A DNA stretch of 64,000 nucleotides from Longibacter salinarum. Its GTDB lineage: Bacteria > Bacteroidota > Rhodothermia > Rhodothermales > Salinibacteraceae. Position numbers and translations under genes: made by a program. Under the pieces are notes generated by a model, which did not search any database, was not told the DNA's origin, and was given only the letters and a program-made list of their open reading frames with translations. Below, piece after piece: positions 8,744 through 16,809 of this stretch (position 1 is the stretch's first letter; each line of letters opens with the position of its first letter). The DNA lies in NCBI RefSeq assembly GCF_002554795.1, contig NZ_PDEQ01000002.1, positions 372,001 to 436,000 of the forward strand, read 5' to 3'.

Positions 8744-8810
8744 ACACTTCCAAAACTTCCACACTTCCAAACCTCCAAACTTCCACACTTCCAAACCTAA
8801 AAACCTCCCA
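8744..8810. repeat. CTTCCA-type degenerate repeat array touching a start codon
   Basis: An A/C/T-only array runs up to the ATG at 8812. It is built from variants of ACACTTCCAA and ACCTCCAA. A 22-base segment (8753-8774) is repeated exactly at 8777-8798, a period of 24 bases. There is no G on this strand across the array, so the transcript would be unstructured. Confidence 0.8.
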
Positions 8811-8811
8811 C

Positions 8812-9813
8812 ATGGACATCGGTCTGATATACGATGTATTCGAGGATTACCCGTGGCGTGAGGACGAGGCGCCGGACGCGGATGCGGAGTATGAACCGGT
8901 CGAAACTGTGGATGCTCTTGCGGAGGCCGTCACGGGTCTGGGGCATCGCCCGGTGCGGATCGGAACGGCGTTCGACCTCCAGGAGAAGCTGAGAGAGGGG
9001 CTTTCCCTCGACGCCGCGATCAACATCTCGGAGGGTGCACGGAGCCGAAATCGTGAGGCGTACGCACCCATTCTGCTCGAAATGGCGGGAATTCCCTGTC
9101 TCGGTTCGGATGCCCTTACGTTATCTCTTACGCTCGACAAGGCGTGGACCAAAGACATCGTTTGCGCTGCCGGCGTCCCGGTCCCGGAGCACCGCGTCTT
9201 CGGCCGGGCGGAGGAGGTAGCCGAAAACGACCTACCCGATTTCCCGCTGTTCGTCAAGCCACGATACGAGGGATCCTCGAAGGGCATCGCGCCATCAAGT
9301 CGCGTGACAACCGTCGGCGAGCTTCGGGCGGAAGTTGCCCGGCAGACAAACCTGTACGATCAGGACGTTATCGTCGAGTCGTTTGTCGAGGGCGGCGGCG
9401 AATATACCGTCGGAGTTATCGGCCACGATCCGCCTGAGGCGCTTCCGGTTCTGCAGCGCGCGGTGGAGTCGTCCACGCGCATCGGGTTGCATGCGCTAGA
9501 GCATCGGGGCGCGGAGCAACCGGCGGACGAATGGGCGTATGACCTGGAAGGGGAGATGACGCCGGAGCTGGAAGAGCAATTGCAGCAGCTTACGCTGACG
9601 GTATTCGACACACTCGAGTGCGTGGATTTTGCCCGGGCGGATTTTCGGGTTGATGCCAGTGGTCGGCCCTGGTTTCTTGAAATCAATCCATTGCCGACCT
9701 TTGCACCGGATGGCACATTCGCTATCGCCGCCGAACTGATGAATCAATCCTATGATGCCTTTCTGGCGGACGTCTTCCAGCGCGCGCTTCGTCGACTTCA
9801 GTTGGGAGACTGA
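8812..9813 (+). CDS. ATP-grasp ligase related to D-Ala-D-Ala ligase
   Basis: 333 residues with the D-alanine-D-alanine-ligase-like ATP-grasp fold. PLFVKPRYEGSSKGI (about 145-160) forms the ATP-binding Lys region, VIVESFVEGGGEYTVGV follows, and DFRVD...WFLEINPLPTF (about 275-300) is the metal-binding end. It is not a canonical Ddl: the N-terminal GGxxxEHEVS motif is absent and the usual NTxPGMT segment is replaced by NPLPTFAPDGTF. A canonical ddl exists at 29714. It therefore probably joins different amino-acid-like substrates. A radical SAM aminomutase-like gene begins 160 bp downstream, which suggests a shared pathway. Confidence 0.78.
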   Translation: MDIGLIYDVFEDYPWREDEAPDADAEYEPVETVDALAEAVTGLGHRPVRIGTAFDLQEKLREGLSLDAAINISEGARSRNREAYAPILLEMAGIPCLGSDALTLSLTLDKAWTKDIVCAAGVPVPEHRVFGRAEEVAENDLPDFPLFVKPRYEGSSKGIAPSSRVTTVGELRAEVARQTNLYDQDVIVESFVEGGGEYTVGVIGHDPPEALPVLQRAVESSTRIGLHALEHRGAEQPADEWAYDLEGEMTPELEEQLQQLTLTVFDTLECVDFARADFRVDASGRPWFLEINPLPTFAPDGTFAIAAELMNQSYDAFLADVFQRALRRLQLGD

Positions 9814-9973
9814 ATTGCCCCGGTAATGACTTGCGGATGGGGAGTGGAGCGAACATATGTGCACGATTTGTGGAAACCGCGACAATCCGCGTCCGGACGC
9901 TCCAGGTGGAGCAACGTTGTGTGTTCGTCAGGCGTAGGCATAGTGTTATTCATCATCACCCTCGATTCGCGTC

Positions 9974-11158
9974 ATGTCTGCAATGCCTGAAGCAACGCTT
10001 TCCCCGCCGACCGTGGCCAGTGAGGACTGGACCGACTGGCGGTGGCAGATGCGGAATCGAATCCACAGCGTGGAGGCTCTTCGGGAATGGATCGAGCCGA
10101 CCGAGGATGAGATTGAGGCGATCGAGAAGACCGAGGGTGTCTTTCGGTGGAACGTGACGCCGTATTACGCCCAGTTGATGGATCGAGAGGATCCCAACTG
10201 CCCGATTCGCCGGCAGGTCATTCCGACGATGAATGAACTGGAGGAGGATCTTGTCGGGGTGGAGGACCCGCTGACCGAAGTTGCGCACTCGCCGGTCAAG
10301 AACCTGATTCACAATTACCGTGATCGGGTCGCCTTCTGCGTTACGGCCGAATGCGCGATCTACTGCCGGTACTGCCTCCGCAAACGCATGGTGGGAGACG
10401 CAGACTTTTTCATGCGAACGGGCGAATTGCAGGAGGCGATCGACTACATCGCCGCGCACGACGAGATTCGAGACGTGCTGCTGACGGGGGGCGATCCGCT
10501 GACGTTCAACGAGGCGCATCTCGAATGGCTTCTCTCGCGGCTACGCGCTATCGACCACGTCGAGATTATCCGGTTTGGGTCTCGCATGCCAGTCAAGCTG
10601 CCCTACCGTATCACGGATGACCTCTGCTCGCTATTGGCGAAGCACCACCCCGTCTGGGTCAATACCCACTTCAACCACCCGAAGGAATTGACGGCAGACG
10701 CTGCGGCAGCGATCGACCGCCTTACATCAGCGGGCGTTCCTGTTGGGAATCAGACCGTGCTTCTGCGCGGCATCAACGATGACGTCGAAACGATGAAAGC
10801 GCTCAACGAAGGGCTGGTCCGAATGCGCGTGCGACCCTACTACCTGTATCAGGCCCAGCTTATCGGGGGAACCGCGCACCTGCGGACGCCGATCGAGACC
10901 GGCATGCATATCATGCGCGAATTGCGGGGGCGGACAACCGGGTTTGCTATTCCAGACTACGTTTTGGACACACCTCATGGAAAGGTCCCGCTTCACCGAA
11001 GCTACGTGCGGGGGCGTGCGGGCGACCGCGTCGTGATGGAAACGTACAGTGGGCAACTCTGGGCAGAACCGAACCCGATCCCGAGTGACGAAAACGTTCC
11101 ATTACAGCTGCCGCCGATTGATCTGCCGCCCGAAGCAGACACAATCGATATACGTTGA
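9974..11158 (+). CDS. Lysine-2,3-aminomutase-like (KamA family) radical SAM/PLP enzyme
   Basis: 394 residues, aligning along its length with lysine 2,3-aminomutase: DWTDWRWQMRNRI start, radical SAM cluster Cys127, Cys131, Cys134 (CxxxCxxC), GGDPL, NTHFNHP, VRPYYLYQ. The PLP lysine is Lys337 in DTPHGKVPL. In the clostridial enzyme two aspartates, 37 residues apart, hold the lysine side chain (Asp293, Asp330). Here they are Gln295 and Asp332. Glutamate 2,3-aminomutase has Lys and Asn. The substrate is therefore uncertain. No ablB-type acetyltransferase is adjacent; instead a Ddl-like ATP-grasp gene precedes it. Confidence 0.85.
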   Translation: MSAMPEATLSPPTVASEDWTDWRWQMRNRIHSVEALREWIEPTEDEIEAIEKTEGVFRWNVTPYYAQLMDREDPNCPIRRQVIPTMNELEEDLVGVEDPLTEVAHSPVKNLIHNYRDRVAFCVTAECAIYCRYCLRKRMVGDADFFMRTGELQEAIDYIAAHDEIRDVLLTGGDPLTFNEAHLEWLLSRLRAIDHVEIIRFGSRMPVKLPYRITDDLCSLLAKHHPVWVNTHFNHPKELTADAAAAIDRLTSAGVPVGNQTVLLRGINDDVETMKALNEGLVRMRVRPYYLYQAQLIGGTAHLRTPIETGMHIMRELRGRTTGFAIPDYVLDTPHGKVPLHRSYVRGRAGDRVVMETYSGQLWAEPNPIPSDENVPLQLPPIDLPPEADTIDIR

Positions 11159-11312
11159 TGTCCAGAGTGTATTGCCCCTTCCGATCGGTTGGCGTACGAT
11201 CGTGTCATCTGGACGTACCGCAACCCCTGGTTGACATTCCCCGCCGACCGAAATAGATTTAACGCTTGATCTCCTTCTCTTCCGATGGCAGGTCTTGCCA
11301 ACCTCCGCTCGC

Positions 11313-13022
11313 ATGATCCGTGCCTTGCTCGTCGTCCTCGTTGTTCTGATCGCCATCATGGCGTTCTGGCTGGATAATACGTGGCTTTACGTGCTGTCCG
11401 GTATTTCGCTCGTGGCATCCCTCGGATGGTTCGCGTTATATGGGTGGAGCGCATATCACCGCCGTAAGCGGGACGCAGCCCGCAATGACGTCGACCGTGA
11501 GCATCGTCTACAGGACTTCGGCATCGTTTCCATCCGTCCGCAGGACAAGCGATCTGCGGAAAAGCACTCCCAAACCCCTGTTCAGTCTGAATCTGCTTCT
11601 GTGACCAGCGCCTCATCGTCTGCCGAGACGGCACCCTCGACGAGACCCTCCAGCACGCCCCGGGGACGGACGGACGGTCGCGGTGCGAGCGAGAACAAAG
11701 GCTCGCGTCAGGGTGATAGGGCTTCGACAGCAGGGGCAGCGACGGCGACGACCGGTGCTGCGGTGACAGCTACGGAGACGATGGATGAGGACGTGTCACC
11801 GTCGCCGACGGAGGATGGGCCGGGGATTACGACATCCTCCCGCGCGACAGAGCCCGTACTCGTCCCGCTCGTGGAATCGTTGCGTGCGGCCGTAGATGCT
11901 CACTCCGTCTGCCTGCTCGTTCAGGAGGACGTTGTTCTAGAGTACCATATTCGTGCGATCGCGAGCCAATCGGACGCGGTTAAGCGCGAGGGGATGTTTT
12001 CCACAAGCGATCCTCTCCTCACCGCGTCGATGTCGCGTCAGCCAATCAGCGTGCGGCGGATCGAAGGCGGTCGAGATGTGGTGGCCGGATACCTGCGCTA
12101 CTATGACGACCCGCCGACCATCGATCACATCGCGTTGGCCCCCGTGCAGTTGCGAGACACCGCTACGACGACGTTCCTGCTCGTGGATGCAACCGGCGAA
12201 GGCGACCTCGGAGCGCCGAACGCGCGTGCTATTATCGAGCAGTATGCGGAAACGATCGCACTCGTCCTGCAGTCGAAGGCATCCGCGTCGAATCGTTCGG
12301 ATGACGGCGATGCACATCGAGCCATTCACGGGGACAGTGCACCATCCCGGACAGGAACGCCGCGTGTTCGCGAGTCGGATCCCGTCCCGAAGGATGAAGA
12401 CCAGCATCCAGATCTGTTTACCGAGCCTGAACCGACGAAACGTGAGGGAGGCGCTCGCGCGGAGAACAACGAGCCAGCCGCCGATGACAAGCCATCCGAA
12501 GAGGTCATGCCGCCGGATCCAGACGACGTCGAAGTCGGTGAGCATGCCGTCCAGGACGAAATGGAGACTGAAAACGAACGCGAGGAGACCAAACCGCGAC
12601 CGCGCCGCGAAATCATTGCGGAAGAAATGGAGGCGGCCGACCGCCACGGGACAGACATCGCGCTCGTGCTCGTGCATTTGAACCGTGCTGAGGCGATTGC
12701 GCGTGCCGGAGACGATGCCGTTGAATCGGCGGAAGCCTCGCTCCGCTCGCGATTGCAGGAGGCGTCGCCCGAGCATCGCGTCGAACGGTTCGGCGAGCTG
12801 ACGTATGGCGTGTTTTTCTACGGAGGGATTGACAAGGTTGAGCCGTGGGCGATCGACCTGCAGGAGACGATGGATGCAGCTACCGGTGAGCTCGAAGGCG
12901 GCGCAAGCATTGGCGTCGCCCTTCGGGGGCGCCGACATGAGACGCCCGAAGCCCTCCGCGCGGACGCGACCGAAGCCCTGAAGGAGGCGTACGAAACCGG
13001 GACCTGTACAATTATCCAATAG
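11313..13022 (+). CDS. Membrane protein with GAF-like and degenerate GGDEF-like domains
   Basis: 569 residues. Two transmembrane segments (about 3-20 and 24-43) anchor it. A long Ser/Thr/Pro-rich linker follows to about 175. A GAF-like domain (VESLRAAVDAHSVCLLVQEDVV, about 185-325) is next, then a second acidic linker. The C-terminal domain (about 435-569: RPRREIIAEEMEAADRHGTDIALVLVHL, then RFGELTYGVFF) has the outline of a nucleotide-cyclase/GGDEF fold. No GGDEF motif is visible, so diguanylate cyclase activity is unlikely. Probably a signalling or scaffold protein. Start at ATG 11313 rather than the TTG at 11295. Confidence 0.65.
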   Translation: MIRALLVVLVVLIAIMAFWLDNTWLYVLSGISLVASLGWFALYGWSAYHRRKRDAARNDVDREHRLQDFGIVSIRPQDKRSAEKHSQTPVQSESASVTSASSSAETAPSTRPSSTPRGRTDGRGASENKGSRQGDRASTAGAATATTGAAVTATETMDEDVSPSPTEDGPGITTSSRATEPVLVPLVESLRAAVDAHSVCLLVQEDVVLEYHIRAIASQSDAVKREGMFSTSDPLLTASMSRQPISVRRIEGGRDVVAGYLRYYDDPPTIDHIALAPVQLRDTATTTFLLVDATGEGDLGAPNARAIIEQYAETIALVLQSKASASNRSDDGDAHRAIHGDSAPSRTGTPRVRESDPVPKDEDQHPDLFTEPEPTKREGGARAENNEPAADDKPSEEVMPPDPDDVEVGEHAVQDEMETENEREETKPRPRREIIAEEMEAADRHGTDIALVLVHLNRAEAIARAGDDAVESAEASLRSRLQEASPEHRVERFGELTYGVFFYGGIDKVEPWAIDLQETMDAATGELEGGASIGVALRGRRHETPEALRADATEALKEAYETGTCTIIQ

Positions 13023-13061
13023 CCGACCCGCCCCGAGCCCTGGTTTAATGAAATGCACGAC

Positions 13062-13091
13062 GCGCCGCTGTTCCGTTCGGAGCAGCGGCGC
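13062..13091 (+). terminator. Hairpin after the GAF/GGDEF-like gene
   Basis: The arms GCGCCGCTG (13062-13070) and CAGCGGCGC (13083-13091) are perfect, and TCCG/CGGA continues the stem. ATTCAATTGTTGCTA follows, moderately T-rich. Confidence 0.6.
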
Positions 13092-13376
13092 ATTCAATTG
13101 TTGCTATTTCGCGACGGGGCGGTGGAGGCTCAGCACGTCCGTAAGGTCCCGTCATAACGTTCGATTGAGGGCGTGCGGTTTCGCTGGATCCTGGAGGCGA
13201 TTACAAAACTCCATTTGGGCTGCGCCCGGCTTTGAGGGGCTTTCGCGTCGTTCTGCACCAGAGGCACTAGCTTTGGGTCGCTGCATCGCCGTAGCTCGCA
13301 CTAGGCCTGCTTCGCATGTCTTGCCAGAGACCCACTCGCTCGGGCTCGACGAACAAAGCAACGTTTCCAAGAGCCT
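13092..13376. other. Convergent intergenic region without a supported gene
   Basis: It lies between the plus-strand GAF/GGDEF-like gene and the minus-strand ArsR gene. The only structure I see is AAGAGCC-TTTA-GGCTCTT (13369-13386), whose loop contains the ArsR stop codon. This could be a weak terminator for ArsR. Confidence 0.4.
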
Positions 13377-13700
13377 TTAGGCTCTTTCCGTCACGGGATT
13401 CGCCGGCGTCTCCAAAAATGCATCGAACGACGACTGCATGTCGCGGAGGGCGGCCCGATCCAGGCAATAGCAGGAACGTGGCCCGTCCGGCGTGACACGG
13501 ATGATGCCAGCCTCTTGGAGGACACGGAGGTGGCGCGAGACGGTGGATTGCGCGAGGGGCAGCGATTCGACAATGTCCCCGCAGATGCACTCGTCGTGTG
13601 TGGCGAGGTGACGAATGATCGCGAGACGTGCTGGATGCGAGATTGCTTTCGCTCGCTCGGCAATCGCTTCAAGATCGGGAGAGAAAGACTGCGCTGACAT
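13377..13700 (-). CDS. ArsR/SmtB-family transcriptional regulator
   Basis: 107 residues with a winged helix-turn-helix: ISHPARLAIIRHLATHDECICGDIV followed by recognition helix AQSTVSRHLRVLQEAGII. The Cys-Ile-Cys in the helix before the HTH matches the position of the CxC thiol sensor in arsenic-type ArsR proteins, and a second cysteine pair (SCYC) lies near the wing. It could sense a metalloid or thiophilic metal. No arsenic or metal-resistance gene is nearby, so the targets are unknown. A weak inverted repeat (GTTG-N8-CAAC, 13715-13730) just upstream of the start may be its own operator. Confidence 0.85.
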   Translation of the reverse strand: MSAQSFSPDLEAIAERAKAISHPARLAIIRHLATHDECICGDIVESLPLAQSTVSRHLRVLQEAGIIRVTPDGPRSCYCLDRAALRDMQSSFDAFLETPANPVTERA

Positions 13701-13932
13701 GTGCAGACAGAACCGTTGGTAAGGTACAACAATCTCAAGCAGTTACGCCCGGATGGACAAACAGGTTCGGCGCCATAGACACTGTCACCATGTTTTAAAC
13801 AATTCGCCTGGGAAGACATCCCATCGTCATGTGGTTCGTCGTGGTGGGGGCGCCTTCCAGAAACAGTAAGTGGTATATACGCACCCGGCGCGAAATGTCA
13901 CCGCACGTCCCGACGTTCTCATCGGGTGCGTG

Positions 13933-15714
13933 TTACTGTGCGCTTATGTGGCGTTCAGCCAGTTTGAGTGCCTCCACAACATTCACGATTCCCCCCGTTG
14001 TCGAGAGAGAAGAGAACGGGACCTGGCGGTTGCCACCGGGCACGACGACCATCCGATCCGGGAACGTGGTTGTCGACTCTAGCAGGATCGATCGAACGTC
14101 CATCGCAGAGAGTTCGGGGTAATGCGCCATGATGAGCGCAGCGACGCCGGATACCATCGGCGCTGCCATACTCGTTCCGGGGAAGCGATCGTATTTGTGA
14201 TCGGGCGTGGTCGAGTAGATGTCGACTCCAGGGGCGAAGAGATCGACGCGGGCGGGACCGTAGTTACTGAAGGACGCCGCGAGGGAGGTGTCGCTCTTCC
14301 AGGACGAGGCTCCAACCGTAATCCATGCCTGCGGCGACTCGCCGTTCAAGTAGACCTCCGACGGGAAGTTGTCGGTTGAATCGACGTTGGCGCCGTCGTT
14401 GCCCGCGGCATGAATCATGAGCACGCCGAGTGAATCCGCATACCGCACTGCTGCATCAACGGCCTCCTTTTCAGGTGAATAGTCCTTCCCAAAGCTCATG
14501 TTGATGATGTCGGCGCCATTGTCCGCGGCGTAGCGAATCGCATTCGCGACATCTTTGTCCCGTTCGTCGCCATCCGGTACGGCGCGAAGGGCCATGATCT
14601 TTGTACCCTCTGCAATGCCATCAATTCCGAGCCCGTTGTTCCGTTCGGCGGCGATGATTCCTGCCACGTGCGTGCCGTGCGTAGCGTCCGGGCCGGTGAC
14701 GTCGTTGTTGCCGTAGAAGCGCTCGGAGAGGTCGTCCGGATTATCTCCAACAATCGGTCGCGGGTCGAACTCCAGATCGTATCCGTATCGGAGCTGGTTC
14801 TCGATGTTCGTTTTGTACTCCTCGATGTCCTCAAGCCGGAGATCATTCTTGGCGAAGTGGACGAAAATGTCGCGTGCCTGTTGGAGGTCGCGGCGCGGCG
14901 AGGTCAGGTTTTGAACCTTCGAGAGGGAGAGAGAGTCGGTGCCGAGCGACTGCTCCAACATCTGCGTCGCGTATTTCATTGCTTCGTACGCGTTGCGGAC
15001 ATTGTTGAACTCCTGCTGTTTGCTCGCCCGCATCTCATCAAGCTTGCTCTTCAAGCGCTGGTACCGCTCGTAGTCCTCGCGATATTCCGGTTTTACGGAA
15101 GCGGAATCCACGTTGGCGAACGTCTCGCCGAGCGTGCGAACGATACGGGTGAGCTCCATTGGAGCGTTATCGATGTTATCCCCGTCCGGTCCACCGAGGA
15201 AATTCCAGCCATGTACGTCGTCGACATACCCGTTGTTGTCGTCGTCAACGCTGTTGCCCGGCACCTCGTCTTCGTTGACCCAGATGTTGTCGTCCAGGTC
15301 ATCGTGCTCGGTGTCGACGCCAGAGTCAATGACTGCGACAACGACGGTCTGCCTCGGCTTCCGGCCCTGCAAAATGGTCTCATACGCCATCTTCGTTCCG
15401 ATGCCGGGGACGTCCCCATCGCTCAGGCTACGGTGCTGCCAATCCTTCGGAGCCGACTCGATGGCGTCGGCGAGACTCGGCTCGGGTTTCGCTTCCTTCT
15501 CGGGAGGACCACTTGGCGCCGGCCCGGACTCACTCGGCTTTGCCTGCTCCGTCGAGGACGCAGATTCGGCTGCCTGAGTATCCGCCGTATCCGCAGATGA
15601 CGTCTGAGTGGTCGGTTCAGACGTCTGCTGATTGGAAACGGTGGGTTGAGATGAGCTACATCCTGATACGAGGGCAAGGACGAGCAGAAAAACGAAAAGT
15701 CGAGCCTTCGGCAT
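13933..15714 (-). CDS. Subtilisin-like (S8) serine protease lipoprotein
   Basis: 593 residues from ATG 15714. The signal LVLALVSGC gives a lipidated Cys19, followed by a Ser/Thr/Ala/Pro linker to about 80. The subtilase triad is clear: Asp130 (VAVIDSGVD), His346 (HGTHVAG) and Ser515 (GTSMAAP), with oxyanion Asn439 (AAGND). About 216 residues separate Asp and His, far more than in classical subtilisins; the insert has a DDDNNGYVDD acidic turn and a helical, charged section. No C-terminal sorting domain is visible. Probably an envelope-anchored protease. Confidence 0.9.
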   Translation of the reverse strand: MPKARLFVFLLVLALVSGCSSSQPTVSNQQTSEPTTQTSSADTADTQAAESASSTEQAKPSESGPAPSGPPEKEAKPEPSLADAIESAPKDWQHRSLSDGDVPGIGTKMAYETILQGRKPRQTVVVAVIDSGVDTEHDDLDDNIWVNEDEVPGNSVDDDNNGYVDDVHGWNFLGGPDGDNIDNAPMELTRIVRTLGETFANVDSASVKPEYREDYERYQRLKSKLDEMRASKQQEFNNVRNAYEAMKYATQMLEQSLGTDSLSLSKVQNLTSPRRDLQQARDIFVHFAKNDLRLEDIEEYKTNIENQLRYGYDLEFDPRPIVGDNPDDLSERFYGNNDVTGPDATHGTHVAGIIAAERNNGLGIDGIAEGTKIMALRAVPDGDERDKDVANAIRYAADNGADIINMSFGKDYSPEKEAVDAAVRYADSLGVLMIHAAGNDGANVDSTDNFPSEVYLNGESPQAWITVGASSWKSDTSLAASFSNYGPARVDLFAPGVDIYSTTPDHKYDRFPGTSMAAPMVSGVAALIMAHYPELSAMDVRSILLESTTTFPDRMVVVPGGNRQVPFSSLSTTGGIVNVVEALKLAERHISAQ

Positions 15715-15875
15715 AACGAAAAGAGGTGTGGGGCAATCTGCGGAAGGGGGAGCGCCATGCGGCAGCAGCACCCGCCATTCTGTACCTGATTACAGGAGCG
15801 ATGTTGCGATTGAGGCTGTGGCACCGGCCGGCGTGCGCTCCTGACGTAGACAAAAGACCGCGGCGGAAGAACCAC

Positions 15876-16508
15876 TCAGGCGAGAATCGGGCCAGGAATG
15901 TCGCGGGCGGACTCCGGCGGTCCGAAGTATTCGTCACGGAAGCCGCCCAGTTCGTCCAGGGTTTCGTTGGATAGCTGGTGCATGATCTCATCCATCGCGG
16001 GTCCACCGATCGCCAGCGGCATGTGCGTCAGCAGCATTTCCCGCCCGATGCAATGACCGATCAGTTGATATTCGTGAAGGTCATTTATCGATGTGCCGTC
16101 AACGATGCAGCGATCGGTCCATCCTTCTGGGATTGCGGTCTCGTCTGACGACGGGTCAACCGAGCCAGGTCCGCCGTATGCCGGATTGCCCGGGAGGTTC
16201 TGCGAAAGCAGCATCGAAGCACGGTGGTGGAGGTTTGTGTTTTCGAGGAAGTACGTTTCCAGCGCGTGCTTCGACGCAGACGAGATCTTGGTCTGTAGGT
16301 CTGAGTGACATCGGAGGCAGAGAGCATATTCGATAATCACTTCCTGCACATCGTACTCAGGATGCTGGCGAATGGCCTTCTCGACGAGATACTCGACATC
16401 TGTGTCAAGGAGTGGACAGTCGCATACCAGACATGAATCGAGGGGAGAATGCGTCTCCGTCGAATAGAACTCTGTGGGGATCGGGATACGCCTCGGAAAG
16501 AAAAACAT
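15876..16508 (-). CDS. Conserved-looking hypothetical protein with two CxxC pairs
   Basis: 210 residues. The N-terminal part has CLVCDCP and, about 40 residues later, CLRCHSD. These two CxxC pairs could form a zinc ribbon or similar metal knuckle. The rest is helical and acidic with no motif I recognise (QLIGHCIGREMLL, PAMDEIMHQLSNETLDELGGF). The composition fits a real cytoplasmic protein. It stands alone between the subtilase and the E1 gene, both on the same strand. Confidence 0.65.
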   Translation of the reverse strand: MFFFPRRIPIPTEFYSTETHSPLDSCLVCDCPLLDTDVEYLVEKAIRQHPEYDVQEVIIEYALCLRCHSDLQTKISSASKHALETYFLENTNLHHRASMLLSQNLPGNPAYGGPGSVDPSSDETAIPEGWTDRCIVDGTSINDLHEYQLIGHCIGREMLLTHMPLAIGGPAMDEIMHQLSNETLDELGGFRDEYFGPPESARDIPGPILA

Positions 16509-16745
16509 GGGTCGGTCGTCAGCGAGCCAGTCGCGGAGGGAAAGCGAGTCCGGCAGAACGAAGGAGGTCTACGTGTGAACCGGGAGAGCCTGAGAGAATT
16601 GGCTCTCTGATAATAAATTTAACCTCCAGTTAGGGAAAGGGATTCAAGGTGCCTGCTGTTGAGGATATTGAGGAGGCCCGTGCCTGTGAATGCCACCTGC
16701 ATCGCGGGTATACAAGCTAAACCCCGACGGATCGATGGGGGTAAA
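16509..16745. other. Intergenic region upstream of the two-CxxC gene
   Basis: It contains an inverted repeat GAGAGCC (16584-16590) / GGCTCTC (16601-16607) followed by an AT-rich stretch (GATAATAAATTT). On the minus strand this is the probable promoter region of the gene starting at 16508. No well-spaced promoter boxes could be fixed. Confidence 0.35.
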
Positions 16746-16779
16746 TAAAAAAGCGGTGCCGTTCGAAAACGACACCGCT
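16746..16779 (-). terminator. Intrinsic terminator of the E1 dehydrogenase gene
   Basis: AGCGGTG (16752-16758) pairs with CACCGCT (16773-16779), and CGTT/AACG extends the stem inward. On the minus strand six T residues follow. It lies 31 bases past the E1 stop codon. Confidence 0.88.
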
Positions 16780-16809
16780 CGTATCTTCTGTCTCTAGATC
16801 AGGCGTGTG

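Noticed and set aside
8744-8810. The CTTCCA array considered as a CRISPR array
   Set aside because: Units are 6-10 bases, degenerate, with no spacers of constant length and no cas genes in the window.
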